This document shows, piece by piece, positions 17,206 to 26,486 of a stretch of DNA of 55,591 nt; within the stretch, counting starts at the first letter, position 1, and every line of letters begins with the position of its first letter. The DNA is from Solidesulfovibrio magneticus str. Maddingley MBC34 (GTDB lineage Bacteria > Desulfobacterota > Desulfovibrionia > Desulfovibrionales > Desulfovibrionaceae). A program made the position numbers and the translations under genes. The notes under the pieces are model-generated. The model made no database searches and was not told where the DNA came from. It saw nothing but the letters and a program-made list of their open reading frames with translations. Where the stretch lies: assembly GCA_000307955.1 (NCBI GenBank), contig ALAO01000073.1, positions 1 to 55,591 of the forward strand, written 5' to 3'.

Positions 17206-17350
17206 CAGCTTCCTTTCGCCGGGAAGCATCCTTCCCCGCGCCATTCCAATCCTCTTCGGAAAACAGAATTTCCGCCTCAAGTCAACGCCTTGCGCCTTGA
17301 CACGGCCGGTTCGTCGATGCCAACTGACGCGGATCACCAAGGAGGCATTC

Positions 17351-17809
17351 ATGTTGACCACCCGCGACCTCATGACCGAGGATCTCATCGCGTTGCGCCA
17401 CGACGACAGCCTGCTGTCCGCCAAGCGGACCATGGAAGAGGCGCGCATCCGCCATCTGCCCATCATCGACGGTTCCGGGGCCTTCGTGGGGCTTGTCACC
17501 CACCGCGATTTGCTCGCTGCCTCGGTGTCTCGGCTGGCCGAGATCGACGCCCAGACCCAGGAGGACATCTACGCCGGCATTCCGCTGCGCGAGGTCATGC
17601 GCGCCGACGTGGCTATGGCCACCCCGGACCTGCCCCTGCGCCAGGCCGCCGAGGTGCTGCTCACCCAGAAGTACGGCTGCCTGCCCGTGGTCGAGGGCGG
17701 CAAGCTCGTCGGCATCCTGACCGCTTCGGACTTCATTCGCCTGAGCCTGGAACTCATGGACGCCCTGGAGGCATCGGAAAAACTCGAGTGTTTGACCGAA
17801 AACGATTAA
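17351..17809 (+). CDS. Tandem CBS-domain protein
   Basis: A 152-residue protein made only of two CBS domains (about residues 1-56 and 77-135), which in other proteins bind AMP, ATP or SAM and act as energy sensors. The motifs [49 protein letters not shown] are clear. An AAGGAGG site lies 6 nt ahead of the ATG. A perfect TTGACA at 17297-17302 could be its -35, but no good -10 follows. The gene lies just upstream of cytochrome c3 but has its own 211-bp spacer. Confidence 0.93.
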   Translation: MLTTRDLMTEDLIALRHDDSLLSAKRTMEEARIRHLPIIDGSGAFVGLVTHRDLLAASVSRLAEIDAQTQEDIYAGIPLREVMRADVAMATPDLPLRQAAEVLLTQKYGCLPVVEGGKLVGILTASDFIRLSLELMDALEASEKLECLTEND

Positions 17810-17886
17810 CCTCGGGAATCCTTCGACAAGCGTCGCGCGCGAGCCGGCCCTGACTATGGCGGACAGCGTTTTTTGTCAAAAGAGTA

Positions 17887-17915
17887 TTGACTTCCGGCTT
17901 GTGAAATTTTACGCT
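17887..17915 (+). promoter_or_regulatory. Candidate sigma-70 promoter of cytochrome c3
   Basis: TTGACT (17887-17892) is separated by 17 nt from TACGCT (17910-17915), in an AT-rich patch that stands out from the GC-rich surroundings. The start would be near 17922, leaving a leader of about 100 nt before the ATG at 18021. The -35 is good and the -10 only partly matches. Confidence 0.5.
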
Positions 17916-18020
17916 TTTCTACTGAATTACGGCGGCGGAGCAGTTGCCTGACGCCCCGCCTGCGTAGTCGCAGCGGCAAGGTCATTTTCACCGTTTCTTG
18001 GAGCTTAAGGAGGGAGTTGG

Positions 18021-18488
18021 ATGCGTTCCAAGGTCATGCTTTCCGGGTTGATCGTTATGGTGTGCAGCCTGGCCCTGGCCACGGCGGCCTTTTGCGAGGG
18101 CGGCAAGTTCAGCGACATCGTGGATGCCAAGTCCACCTTGTGCTACCCCCTCGAACTGACCTTCAAACGGCCGTCCGGGGTCCTCAAGACCAGCTTTGCC
18201 CCGGTCAAGTTTTCCCACGGCCAGCACGCTTCCGTGGCCTGCGTCACCTGCCACCACATGTGGGACGGCAAGGGCGAAATCCAGGGCTGCGCCGAAGCCG
18301 GCTGCCACGACAACCTGAAGGATCGCCAGGAAGCCACGTCCTACTTCCGCGCCTTCCACGACAAGAATGCCGACAACAGCTGCCTGGGCTGCCACATGAA
18401 GCTCAACGTGGAGCGCAAGGCCAAGGGCCAGAAGCCCCTGTCCGTGGCTCCCTGCTCCAACAACGGCTGCCACGTGGCCGCGAAGTAG
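18021..18488 (+). CDS. Tetrahaem cytochrome c3 (class III)
   Basis: Periplasmic low-potential electron carrier that links hydrogenases and formate dehydrogenases to membrane complexes in sulfate reducers. After a signal peptide (about 25 residues) four haem c motifs occur in the class III pattern: CVTCH (74-78), CAEAGCH (90-96), CLGCH (121-125) and CSNNGCH (145-151); the CX4CH form of haems 2 and 4 is diagnostic. Candidate axial ligands are His66, His69 and His79. An extra cysteine is at 41, in a mature N-terminus that looks longer than in classical small c3. It is a single-gene unit with AAGGAGG before the start and a strong terminator. Confidence 0.95.
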   Translation: MRSKVMLSGLIVMVCSLALATAAFCEGGKFSDIVDAKSTLCYPLELTFKRPSGVLKTSFAPVKFSHGQHASVACVTCHHMWDGKGEIQGCAEAGCHDNLKDRQEATSYFRAFHDKNADNSCLGCHMKLNVERKAKGQKPLSVAPCSNNGCHVAAK

Positions 18489-18518
18489 CATTTTCAGGCA
18501 ACTATCGCCGCCAACGAA

Positions 18519-18546
18519 ACGCCCCCGCCTCGCGGGGGCGTTTTTT
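18519..18546 (+). terminator. Strong intrinsic terminator of cytochrome c3
   Basis: A perfect 10-nt stem (ACGCCCCCGC, 18519-18528, and complement 18532-18541) with a three-base loop is followed by TTTTTT ending at 18546. Confidence 0.93.
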
Positions 18547-18936
18547 ATTTGGGCATCTCGTTTGTCGCCAGCGGCCTGGGCTTCCCGGGCGGGCGCGGCC
18601 TCATGCCCTTCGCGATAATCGTGCGCGGCGCTGTCTGGACAACGAACGAGGATCAAGTATCTTCGCATGGAGGCACGCGATGCGGCGCTTGGCCCCCCCC
18701 CCAGCGCCCTGCGAGCCGGTTCCAAAGGGTCTCCCGGACAAACGCGAGAGGCCTCGGCCACGGGTCGCGCCGCGAGCCGCGCCAGGAAACCGGATTGAAT
18801 CCGGCGATCTTGCCCCCGACCCACGCGCCGCGTATGTTCCGTGGAAGCCTTTTGCTTGTGAAATGAAGCGCGAAGTCGCCGTGTCCCCCCGACCGCGACC
18901 CGTCCCCTTCAGCCCCGACATCGGCCAAGGATCGCC
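18547..18936 (+). other. Intergenic stretch, no gene supported
   Basis: About 390 bp between the c3 terminator and the cyclase gene. Short open frames exist on both strands but have no plausible ribosome site, homology or protein-like composition. I see no clear promoter, repeat or RNA structure. It presumably holds the promoter of the cyclase-family gene. Confidence 0.5.
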
Positions 18937-19566
18937 ATGCCCAGCCGCGTCATCGACATCTCGCTGCCCCTGCCCGCGACGCCCTCCGTGCCCGGCGATC
19001 CGCCTTTCGACCGCCGCGTGTTTCTCCACCACGCCGCCCACGGCTGCGAAGCCGCCTCCTGGTCGATGAGTGCCCACGCCGCCGCCCACATCGATTTCCC
19101 GGCCCATTTCCTCCCGGGCGGCAAACGGGCCGGCGACTATCCGGCCGAAGCCTTTTTCCTGCCGGCCGTGGTGGTGGACTGCGGCCAGATCCTGCGCCTT
19201 GGCCCCGAGCTTCTGGCCGGGGCCGATCTCCGCCCCGGCGAGGCCGTGCTCTTTGCCACCCGCAATTCCCGGGAACGCCGTTTCGCCGGCCCGGATTTCC
19301 CGGCCGACTTCGCCGCCGTTACGCCTTCCCTGGCCCGGGACCTCGTCAGCCGGGGCGTCGTCCTGGCCGGCATCGACGCCATGAGCATCGAGCCCCTTGA
19401 TGATCCCGCCTATCCCGTCCACACCATCCTGCTCTCGGCCGGCGTCCTCATTCTGGAAGGCCTTGATCTCTCGGAAGCGCCGGCCGGCCGCTGCCGCCTC
19501 GTCTGCCTGCCCCTGGCCGTGCCCGAGGCCGAAGCCTCACCAACCCGGGCCGTGCTTCTGGTTTGA
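18937..19566 (+). CDS. Cyclase family protein (kynurenine formamidase-like metal hydrolase)
   Basis: A 209-residue member of the putative cyclase family, which includes kynurenine formamidase and other metal-dependent amide and ester hydrolases. The N-terminal IDISLPL and the metal-binding signature HAAAHIDFPAHF (about residues 48-59; the usual form is HxxTHxDxPxHF) are present, as are GIDAMSIEP and HTILLSAGVLILEGL. AAGG lies 8 nt upstream of the ATG. It stands alone, so the substrate is unknown. No tryptophan-catabolism partner gene is nearby. Confidence 0.82.
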   Translation: MPSRVIDISLPLPATPSVPGDPPFDRRVFLHHAAHGCEAASWSMSAHAAAHIDFPAHFLPGGKRAGDYPAEAFFLPAVVVDCGQILRLGPELLAGADLRPGEAVLFATRNSRERRFAGPDFPADFAAVTPSLARDLVSRGVVLAGIDAMSIEPLDDPAYPVHTILLSAGVLILEGLDLSEAPAGRCRLVCLPLAVPEAEASPTRAVLLV

Positions 19567-19743
19567 CCCGATTTGGGAGACGCTGGGGACAGATCGTTGC
19601 GCGGCACGGGCTGCACGGCATTTCCGGCAGCATACGAAACGGCTGTCCGCCTTTCCTGGCCGGCGGCCGCAGGCTCCAGATCGCGAGAGGATGAAAAGGA
19701 AACGCCGGGGAGAACATCGTCGGCTGGAAGGCTGCCGCGCGAA

Positions 19744-20976
19744 TCAGCGTGTCGGCGGATACAGGAGCCAGATGCGCCGTTTGGCGGCTTTTTTCCCGAA
19801 TACGGCGGTTATGTCGGCCTCATACGTTGGCGAGTAATGGACGGCGGCCAAACGCAGCATCAACGCCACGCCCTGGTTGTGGCCCACGGGCGTGATCTGC
19901 CGGCCCGGCCAGGGCGCGCGGTCTCCGAGGTAGGGAAGCAGATAATTAAGCGCCTTGCGCGGCGTGCCCGCCTCGGCTGGCGTCAGCGACCAAAGATCAA
20001 GCCCCAGCCGGTCGCCGAGCTGCATGAGCCGAAACAGCCCTTCCAGATTGCTCAAGCTGTAGCTGAACGACCGGGTGCGGGCCAGTTCCAGGGGCTGGGT
20101 TCCATCCGGCCGGACCTGGGCGGCCAGCCGAGCGGGGAAACGGGCCAAGGCCTCCCGGGCCAAGTCGTTTTTGCCGCAAAAGAGCGCCAGCCCCGCCGTT
20201 TGCACGTCATACCACGTTCCGTGGTTGTTGGCCGCTTCCCGGGCCTGCCGACCCTGGGGACTGGCCTGGAGCCAATCCAGATAGGCCTGCATCCAAGCCC
20301 GCAGTCCATCCAAATCCTGCGCGCTCCAGGCCGGCGAGCCGACGAGCAGACTGGCCGCGTCGCACACCTCGGGCAGTCGGCGCAGATCGATGAGGCCAAA
20401 GCCCGAACCCTCGGTCTGGCCCGGCACGAGCTGGCCGTAGCGCAGATGCGGCTGCATGGCCGTGGCCGGATCGAGAAAAAAGGCCCGCAGCAGCCCGGCC
20501 GCCTTGGCGGCCCACTGCTCCTCGCCGGTCAAGGCATAGCCCAGGGCCAAGGTTCCCACGGCGTCGGCGAGCTTCTCGAACGTCCTCACATCGCCCTTTT
20601 GGGCGTCGGGATGGACCTCGCCGTCCTTGCGGATCGGGGGCAGGCCGTCGGGCTTGTTGGGATCGGGCCACCAGTACGGGGCGCGGGACACGTAGTCCCG
20701 GGGATCGACGCTTGGCGAGGGGAGCTTTTTGTCCGTGACCGTGAGCCGGCCCACGGCCATGGCCTCGGCGCACTCCTCGCGCAACTGCCCCAGGGCCGGG
20801 GCCAGGGCGGGCTCGCCGGCGGCCAGGGCCGCCTTGGTGCGTTGCAAGTCGGCTTCGGCCGCAAAAAGGAGGGCTGGCCGTTGGGCGGCCTGGGCCATGG
20901 CCAGCCAGCACAGGGCGAAAACGGCAAGGCAGGCCGCCCGAAACGGCCAGCCCGGGCGCAGACGCGTCAAAGGCAT
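19744..20976 (-). CDS. Alginate lyase family (PL5-like) exported protein
   Basis: A 410-residue protein with a signal peptide (about residues 12-31) and the alpha/alpha-barrel signature of the alginate lyase family: YWWPDP at 101-106, RTFEKLADAVGTLALGYALTG around 131-151 and the catalytic-type motif NNHGTWY at 250-256. Relatives depolymerise uronate polysaccharides in the periplasm or trim exopolysaccharide. The ATG follows AAGGAG and lies 20 nt after pdxA, so it is probably read with pdxA. No alginate synthesis genes are here, so the substrate is open. The 177 bp to the convergent cyclase gene show no feature. Confidence 0.85.
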   Translation of the reverse strand: MPLTRLRPGWPFRAACLAVFALCWLAMAQAAQRPALLFAAEADLQRTKAALAAGEPALAPALGQLREECAEAMAVGRLTVTDKKLPSPSVDPRDYVSRAPYWWPDPNKPDGLPPIRKDGEVHPDAQKGDVRTFEKLADAVGTLALGYALTGEEQWAAKAAGLLRAFFLDPATAMQPHLRYGQLVPGQTEGSGFGLIDLRRLPEVCDAASLLVGSPAWSAQDLDGLRAWMQAYLDWLQASPQGRQAREAANNHGTWYDVQTAGLALFCGKNDLAREALARFPARLAAQVRPDGTQPLELARTRSFSYSLSNLEGLFRLMQLGDRLGLDLWSLTPAEAGTPRKALNYLLPYLGDRAPWPGRQITPVGHNQGVALMLRLAAVHYSPTYEADITAVFGKKAAKRRIWLLYPPTR

Positions 20977-20996
20977 CGGGAAAGCTCCTTGGCGGA

Positions 20997-22007
20997 TCAG
21001 CCGACCAGACGCTTGGCCAGATCCAGGGCGGCGGCCAGGCTGCTTACGGCCGCCTTGCCCGTGCCGACCAGCTCGAAGCCCGTGCCGTGGCCCACGGAGG
21101 TGCGCACAAAGGGCAGGCCAAGGGTCACGTTGACCGTGTCCTTGAAGTGCAGAAGCTTCAGCGGCGGCAAGCCCTGGTCATGGTACATGGCCAGGATGGC
21201 GGAAAATTCGCCCTGGGCCGCCCGGTAGAAAAGCGTGTCCGCCGGCAGCGGCCCCACGGCCGCGATGCCCTTGGCCCGGGCCGCTTCCACGGCCGGACGC
21301 ACCACCGCTTCGTCCTCCTGGCCTAAAAGCCCCCCCTCCCCGGCATGGGGATTGAGGCCGCACACGGCAATGGGTTTGTCCGCCACGCCAAGGCGCGTGA
21401 CGTAGTCCCAGGTCAGGGCCAGGCAACGGGCCACCCGGTCGTAGGTGACAAGGGACGGCACCTTGGCCAGGGGCGGATGGGTGGTGACCAGGCTCACACG
21501 CAGCACCGGGCCGCACAGGTGCATGCAGACGCCCTTGCGGCCGACGCCCGAACGTTCGGCCAGAAATTCGGTATGGCCGGGAAAGGCGAAGCCGGCGGCA
21601 TTGAGCGCCGCCTTGGACAGCGGCCCGGTGACCAGCCCCCAGTCGGGATGGGCGGCCAGGGCGGCCAGGGCCAGCTCCAGACTTTCGCCGGCGGCCCGAC
21701 CGCCTTCGGGCGTCTCCTTGCCGGGCGCGACCGGCAGCCCGGCCAAGCCCTGAGGCTCCAGGAGAAATACGCCGGCCGAGGCTTCGGCCACGGCGTCGTA
21801 GTCGGGCAGGCGCGTCCAGAACGGGGCCAGCCCCAAATGCGCGGCGTGCCAGACCAGGGCCGTTTCCGAGCCAATGAGCGCCACGGGACGATCGCCTTTC
21901 GGCGCGTCCGGTCCGCCGAGCAGCCGGCAGGCCAGTTCCGGTCCCAGGCCGCCAGCGTCGCCCAGGGTAAGGAGAATCGGTTTTTTCAAAGGAGATTGGG
22001 CAGTCAT
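20997..22007 (-). CDS. pdxA: 4-hydroxythreonine-4-phosphate dehydrogenase PdxA
   Basis: NAD-dependent, metal-binding enzyme of the DXP-dependent pyridoxal phosphate pathway. The motifs LTLGDAGGLGPEL at the N-terminus, FPGHTEFLAE (metal-ligand histidine), GLNPHAGEGGLLGQED and AMYHDQGL are all typical. The N-terminal glycine-rich motif reads GDAGGLGPE rather than the common GDPAGIGPE. The ATG at 22007 is preferred over an earlier in-frame start because the family begins there; this gives 336 residues. It lies between glgB and the alginate-lyase-like gene. Confidence 0.94.
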   Translation of the reverse strand: MTAQSPLKKPILLTLGDAGGLGPELACRLLGGPDAPKGDRPVALIGSETALVWHAAHLGLAPFWTRLPDYDAVAEASAGVFLLEPQGLAGLPVAPGKETPEGGRAAGESLELALAALAAHPDWGLVTGPLSKAALNAAGFAFPGHTEFLAERSGVGRKGVCMHLCGPVLRVSLVTTHPPLAKVPSLVTYDRVARCLALTWDYVTRLGVADKPIAVCGLNPHAGEGGLLGQEDEAVVRPAVEAARAKGIAAVGPLPADTLFYRAAQGEFSAILAMYHDQGLPPLKLLHFKDTVNVTLGLPFVRTSVGHGTGFELVGTGKAAVSSLAAALDLAKRLVG

Positions 22008-22128
22008 GAGGCGTTTCCGTCCTGCTGGGGCATTTTTCACAGCCTAGCCGACTCTTTTGCCCGCCGCAACCTCTTCAAATTCCGGCAGAACCCTGGCCCC
22101 ATATGCCCATGGTCCGTCTGGCCAACAG

Positions 22129-22154
22129 CCTCCCCAAGCAGAGACTTGGGGAGG
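22129..22154 (-). terminator. Hairpin between glgB and pdxA
   Basis: Perfect 10-nt arms (CCTCCCCAAG at 22129-22138 and complement at 22145-22154) with a 6-nt loop lie about 20 bp after the glgB stop. On the minus strand it is followed by CTGTTGG, a poor U-tract, so it may be a weak terminator or an RNA-stabilising hairpin. Confidence 0.45.
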
Positions 22155-22172
22155 AAAGGCCGCGCTGTCCGC

Positions 22173-24104
22173 CTAACCTTCGGGGGTCAAGGCCACGGCG
22201 GCCAGAGGCGGCAGGGTCAGGGAGAGGTACTCGGGCCAGTCGCCGTAGGCCGCCGGCCGGGCCATGACGCCGCCGCCGTTGCCGATGTTGCCGCCGCCGA
22301 AAAGCGCGGCGTCGGAATTGAAGATCTCGCGCCAGAAGCCGGGGATGCGGCAGCCCACGGCGTAGTTCTCGCGCACGATGGGGGTGAAATTAAACGCCCA
22401 CAACACCGGCGACCCGTCCGGGGCCTTGCGCAGGAAAGTGATGACCGAGGCGGCGTAGTCGGAAAGATCCACCCACTCGAATCCCGTCCAGTCGTTGTCG
22501 CTGTCGTGCATGGCCGGATAGGCCTTGTGCAGGGCATTGAGCGCCCGCACCAGTTCCGCCGCGCCTTGATGGTTGGGGAAGTCCATCAGCGCCCAATCCA
22601 GCGGCTCCCGGGAGTTCCATTCCTTCCACTGGCCGAATTCGCAGCCCATAAAAATGAGCTTCTTGCCCGGATGGGCCCACATGTAGGCCAGAAAGAGGCG
22701 CAGGTTGGCCATCTGCTGCCACTGGTCGCCGGGCATCTTGGAAATGAGCGCGCCCTTGCCGTGGGTGACCTCGTCATGGGACAGGGGCAGGATGAAATTC
22801 TCATGGAAGGCGTAGAGCATGGAAAAGGTGAGCTGATTTTGGTGGTAGCCCCGGTAGATGGGGTCCTTGGCGAAATAGCTCAGGGTGTCGTTCATCCAGC
22901 CCATGTTCCACTTGAAGGTGAACCCCAGGCCCCCGGTGTAGACCGGCCGCGACACGCCGGCCCAGGAGGTGGATTCCTCGGCGATCATGGCCGCGCCGGG
23001 AAAATGCTCGTGGACCACGACGTTGAGTTCACGCAGCATCTCAATGGCCGCGATGTTTTCCTTGCCGCCGTACTTGTTGGGAATCCACTGCCCTTCCCGG
23101 CGGGAGTAGTCGAGGTAGAGCATGCTGGCCACGGCGTCGATGCGCAGGCCGTCGAGATGGAATTCCTTGAACCAGTACAGCGCGTTGGCCAGAAGGAAGT
23201 TTTTGACCTCGTGGCGGTCGAAATTGAAGACGTAGGTGCCCCAGTCGGGGTGCTCGCCCTGGCGCGGGTCCTCGTGCTCGAAAAGCCCGGTGCCGTCGAA
23301 GCGGCCCAGGCTCCAGGAGTCCTTGGGAAAATGGGCCGGAACCCAGTCGAGAATGACGCCGATGCCGTTTTGATGACAGACGTCGATCAAATAGCGCAGG
23401 TCCTCGGGCGAACCGAAGCGCGAGGTGGGGGCGAAGTAGTGGCCGACCTGATAGCCCCAGGACTCGTCCAGGGGATGTTCGGCCAGGGGCATGAACTCGA
23501 TGTGGGTGAAACCCAGGTCGCGCACGTAGGGCACCAGGGTCTCGGCCAGGTCGCGGTAGGAGTAAAATGAGCCGTAATCGGCGGTTTTCCAGCGCCAGGA
23601 GCCGGCATGGACTTCATAGATGGCCACCGGATCGGTCAGCGGCAAGCCCCGTTCCCGGCGCTGCTCCATCCAGGCCCCGTCGTTCCAGGCGTAGCTGTCC
23701 AAGTCCCAGGCCCGGGCGGCCACGCCGGGGCGCATCTCGGTGCAAAAGGCGAAGGGATCGGCCTTTTCCACCACCTCGCCGTTTTGCTGGGTGACGGAGA
23801 ATTTGTAGAGCCAGCCTTTTTCAAAGCCCGGGATGGAGCCGGCCCAGATGCCCGAGGCGGCCACGGGATGTAGGGATTGCACGCCGGGGGTCCAGCCGTT
23901 TGCATCGCTGACAACCGACACGGCGCGGGCGTTGGGGGCCCAGACGGCGAAGCGGTAGCCCGGTCCGTCCGGCCCGTCGTAGGGATGCGCGCCCAGGAGC
24001 CGGTAGAGGTCCCAGTGCTTGCCCTGGCCGAAGAGAAAAATGTCGAGTTCGCCCAGGGCCACGGGCAGACAAGGCGGCACGGAGGAGGCAGGGGCAGTGG
24101 ACAT
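22173..24104 (-). CDS. glgB: 1,4-alpha-glucan branching enzyme GlgB
   Basis: Forms alpha-1,6 branches in glycogen. The N-terminal CBM48-type region (YRLLGAHPYDG, RFAVWAPNARAVSVV) precedes a GH13 barrel: the region around DWVPAHFPKD, the nucleophile motif DGLRIDAVASM (about residue 324), the acid/base AEEST (about 372) and LSHDEVTHGKG. The C-terminal beta domain is present. At 643 residues it is of the shorter branching-enzyme type, lacking the extra N1 module. AAGGAG precedes the ATG. It follows glgA after 183 bp. Confidence 0.96.
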   Translation of the reverse strand: MSTAPASSVPPCLPVALGELDIFLFGQGKHWDLYRLLGAHPYDGPDGPGYRFAVWAPNARAVSVVSDANGWTPGVQSLHPVAASGIWAGSIPGFEKGWLYKFSVTQQNGEVVEKADPFAFCTEMRPGVAARAWDLDSYAWNDGAWMEQRRERGLPLTDPVAIYEVHAGSWRWKTADYGSFYSYRDLAETLVPYVRDLGFTHIEFMPLAEHPLDESWGYQVGHYFAPTSRFGSPEDLRYLIDVCHQNGIGVILDWVPAHFPKDSWSLGRFDGTGLFEHEDPRQGEHPDWGTYVFNFDRHEVKNFLLANALYWFKEFHLDGLRIDAVASMLYLDYSRREGQWIPNKYGGKENIAAIEMLRELNVVVHEHFPGAAMIAEESTSWAGVSRPVYTGGLGFTFKWNMGWMNDTLSYFAKDPIYRGYHQNQLTFSMLYAFHENFILPLSHDEVTHGKGALISKMPGDQWQQMANLRLFLAYMWAHPGKKLIFMGCEFGQWKEWNSREPLDWALMDFPNHQGAAELVRALNALHKAYPAMHDSDNDWTGFEWVDLSDYAASVITFLRKAPDGSPVLWAFNFTPIVRENYAVGCRIPGFWREIFNSDAALFGGGNIGNGGGVMARPAAYGDWPEYLSLTLPPLAAVALTPEG

Positions 24105-24287
24105 GGGAACTCCTTTGGCGGGCGGGCTGGCCCTTGATCCAGGCGGTCCCGGCGCGTCGGATCGGGTGTCGCCTTCTCGAAAGCGCGCCAGCGCCGTTAA
24201 CGAGCAAGGCGGTAAAACACTCTTGATTGTTTCGGGTCGCGCTGCAAGGCCGAGGCGACGTCAATGCCGCGTCGAGCTCGCGACGGC
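24105..24287 (-). other. Spacer between glgA and glgB
   Basis: 183 bp. Apart from the glgB ribosome site at its low-coordinate end I see no convincing promoter, terminator or repeat. A TTGACG on the minus strand lacks a -10 partner. Confidence 0.4.
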
Positions 24288-25745
24288 TCAGATGTCGGCC
24301 CCAAGCTCCCGGTAGAGATTGATGTAGTTCTTGGCCGCCTTTTCCCAGGAATAATCGGCCCGCATGGCCCGCACGACCATGGCCTTCCAGGCTTCGGGGC
24401 GGTCCCAGAGTTCCAGGGCGTCGAGGATGGCCCGGTAGAAAAGTTCGGGGTCTGGTTCGGAGAAGGTGAATCCCGTGGCTTCGGGATCGGGCCAGGGCAC
24501 GATGGTGTCGCGCAGCCCGCCCACGGCCGTGGCCACGGGCGGCGTGCCGAACCGCAGGGCGTACATCTGGGTCAGGCCGCAAGGCTCGTAGCGCGAGGGC
24601 ATGAGGAAGATGTCCGAGCCGGCCTGGATGCGGTGGGCCAAGTCCTCGGTGTAGCCGACGCGCACGGCCAGCCGGCCGGGGTAGTTCTCCATCATGTCCA
24701 GCAGCACGGCCTCGTAGTCGAGGCTGCCTTCGCCAAGGACCACCACGGCGGCGTCCTTTTCCATGACGCGGCTCATGATGTCGATCAAGAGATCAATGCC
24801 CTTCTGGTCGCGGATGCGGCCGATAAAGCCCAGGATGGGCCGCTTGAGGAACCGGCGGGCAAGGCCTAGCTCGGCCACGAGGTTGCGCTTGCACACGGCC
24901 TTGCCCGAAAGGTCGTCGGGGCTGTAGGCGCTTGGCAGGTGGCGGTCGTTTATCGGGTCCCAGACGGTGTAGTCCGCGCCGTTGAGGATGCCGCGCAGTT
25001 GCGAGGCGCGCTTGGTCAGGATGCCTTCCAGGCCGCAGCCGAACTGGGGCGAGAGGATCTCCAGGGCGTAGGTGGGGCTCACGGCCGTGATGATGTCGGA
25101 ATACGCCAAACCGGCCTTGAGCAGGTTAAAATCGCCCCAGAATTCCGCGCCGTCCATGCCCCAGGCCTCCTTGGGCAGACCGGAGTCGAAGAAGAGCCGC
25201 GAGGCGAACCGGCCCTGGAAGGCCAGATTGTGGATGGTCATGACGGTTTTGGTGTTGCGCCAAAACGGCGCGGCCGGGCGCAGGAAGTGCAGATAGGCCG
25301 GCACCAGGGCGGCCTGCCAGTCGTGGGCATGGACAATGGCCGGCGCGCCGTCCAGCCGGCTGGCCCAGGCCATGGTGGCCCGGCAGAAGAAAATGAAGCG
25401 CTCGCAGTTGTCGAAATAGTCGCCGTCGTGGGTATTGTAATAGAAACGCCGATCGAAGTATTCGCCGCGTTGGACGAAATAGACCGGCACGTCGTCGCAG
25501 GTGGCGGTGTAGATGTCGGCGGTAATCGGCGCCCAGGGATAGCCGACGCGGCATTTGGAATAGATCAGCCGCAGCTGGTGGTCGCCGTGGTTGAGGCGGC
25601 CGTAGTAGGGCGCGATCAGCGCGACGTTGACGCCCTGGCGCTTGAGTTCCTTGGGCAGCGCGCCCATGACGTCTCCGAGACCGCCGGTCTTGGAGAAAGG
25701 ATACATTTCCGAAGCGACAAAGAGGACCTTGTGATGAAACTTCAT
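24288..25745 (-). CDS. glgA: Glycogen synthase GlgA (GT5)
   Basis: Transfers glucose from ADP-glucose to the growing alpha-1,4-glucan. The substrate-binding motif KTGGLGD lies at residues 19-25, HAHDWQAAL near 126, and the C-terminal [22 protein letters not shown] with AVGGLRDTI is the GT5 nucleotide-sugar site. The ATG at 25745 has GAGGAG upstream and yields 485 residues; an upstream open stretch is rejected because KTGGL lies at the usual distance from 25745. It is likely cotranscribed with glgB. ADP-glucose pyrophosphorylase is not in the window. Confidence 0.96.
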   Translation of the reverse strand: MKFHHKVLFVASEMYPFSKTGGLGDVMGALPKELKRQGVNVALIAPYYGRLNHGDHQLRLIYSKCRVGYPWAPITADIYTATCDDVPVYFVQRGEYFDRRFYYNTHDGDYFDNCERFIFFCRATMAWASRLDGAPAIVHAHDWQAALVPAYLHFLRPAAPFWRNTKTVMTIHNLAFQGRFASRLFFDSGLPKEAWGMDGAEFWGDFNLLKAGLAYSDIITAVSPTYALEILSPQFGCGLEGILTKRASQLRGILNGADYTVWDPINDRHLPSAYSPDDLSGKAVCKRNLVAELGLARRFLKRPILGFIGRIRDQKGIDLLIDIMSRVMEKDAAVVVLGEGSLDYEAVLLDMMENYPGRLAVRVGYTEDLAHRIQAGSDIFLMPSRYEPCGLTQMYALRFGTPPVATAVGGLRDTIVPWPDPEATGFTFSEPDPELFYRAILDALELWDRPEAWKAMVVRAMRADYSWEKAAKNYINLYRELGADI

Positions 25746-25905
25746 CGCGCTCCTCGGCAGGGCCGGTTCTCTTCCCTTGCGCCGCGGCCATCCGCGGGCC
25801 TGGGGAATGTGGTCCGTGACTCCCGTCAACCGCCCCGGGCGGCCTTTGGGGCAACAAGGCGCGGCGGAAGTCCTTTGCCGCGTCCTTGTCTGATTGTCGG
25901 CCGTT

Positions 25906-26367
25906 TCACAGCGGTTTGACCCGGTTCAAAAGCGTGGCATAGTCACGCAGAATCCGCTCATGGTCGAAGCACAAGGGCTTGGGCCACTGCCCCACGGGAA
26001 AGACGGACAGGTTCTTGGCGTCGTCGCCGGCGGCCAGTTCGTCGGGGTCCAGGGCCTGGGCGATGTAGACGACGCTTAAGGTATGCTGCCTGGGATCGCG
26101 CGAGGGGTGGGAATAGACGCCTAAAAGGCTCGTCAGCTCCACGGTAAGGCCGGTCTCTTCCTTGGCCTCGCGGATGGCGGCGGCCTCGGCCGATTCGCCG
26201 TAGTCCACGAATCCGCCGGGCAGGGCCCAGCCGTAAGGTTCATTGAGGCGCTCGATGAGCACCACGCCTCGTCCCGGCAGATGGATGACGGCGTCCACCG
26301 TGGGCACGGGATTGCGGTAATGGACGATGGAGTGGCCGCATTGCGGACAGGGTTTGACGAGGGCCAT
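25906..26367 (-). CDS. NUDIX hydrolase with N-terminal CxxC
   Basis: A 153-residue NUDIX pyrophosphohydrolase. The Nudix box G-x5-E-x7-REUXEEXGU is complete at about residues 51-74 (GGFVDYGES and REAKEETGL). An N-terminal CPQC pair at 7-10 suggests a partial zinc ribbon, seen in some ADP-ribose or NADH pyrophosphatase relatives. Conserved [16 protein letters not shown] suggests the ADP-ribose/ADP-sugar subgroup. The gene lies upstream of glgA, so hydrolysis of ADP-glucose is imaginable, but the 160-bp gap means a shared operon is not certain. Confidence 0.88.
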   Translation of the reverse strand: MALVKPCPQCGHSIVHYRNPVPTVDAVIHLPGRGVVLIERLNEPYGWALPGGFVDYGESAEAAAIREAKEETGLTVELTSLLGVYSHPSRDPRQHTLSVVYIAQALDPDELAAGDDAKNLSVFPVGQWPKPLCFDHERILRDYATLLNRVKPL

Positions 26368-26444
26368 GGTCGCATGCTCCAGACGGGCGCGGCGGCTGTC
26401 AGTGGGCGGCTTGCCGGCCCGGTTTCCCGAAAAAGTCTCAACCA

Positions 26445-26474
26445 ATTATAAAGATACGGCTTTTTCTATTTCCA
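26445..26474 (-). promoter_or_regulatory. Candidate promoter of the NUDIX gene
   Basis: In the AT-rich divergent spacer, the minus strand carries TGGAAA (26474-26469), an 18-nt spacer and a perfect -10 TATAAT (26450-26445). The start would be near 26438, about 70 nt before the NUDIX ATG. The plus-strand GT9 promoter must share this same 119-bp spacer. Confidence 0.5.
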
Positions 26475-26486
26475 AGGGTACGCGAA

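Noticed and set aside
17297-17302. Perfect TTGACA ahead of the CBS gene
   Set aside because: No acceptable -10 at 16-18 nt spacing, so I did not call a promoter.
18549-18866. Open frame in the gap after cytochrome c3
   Set aside because: No ribosome site, Arg/Pro-rich composition and no recognisable motif; it starts inside the terminator tail.
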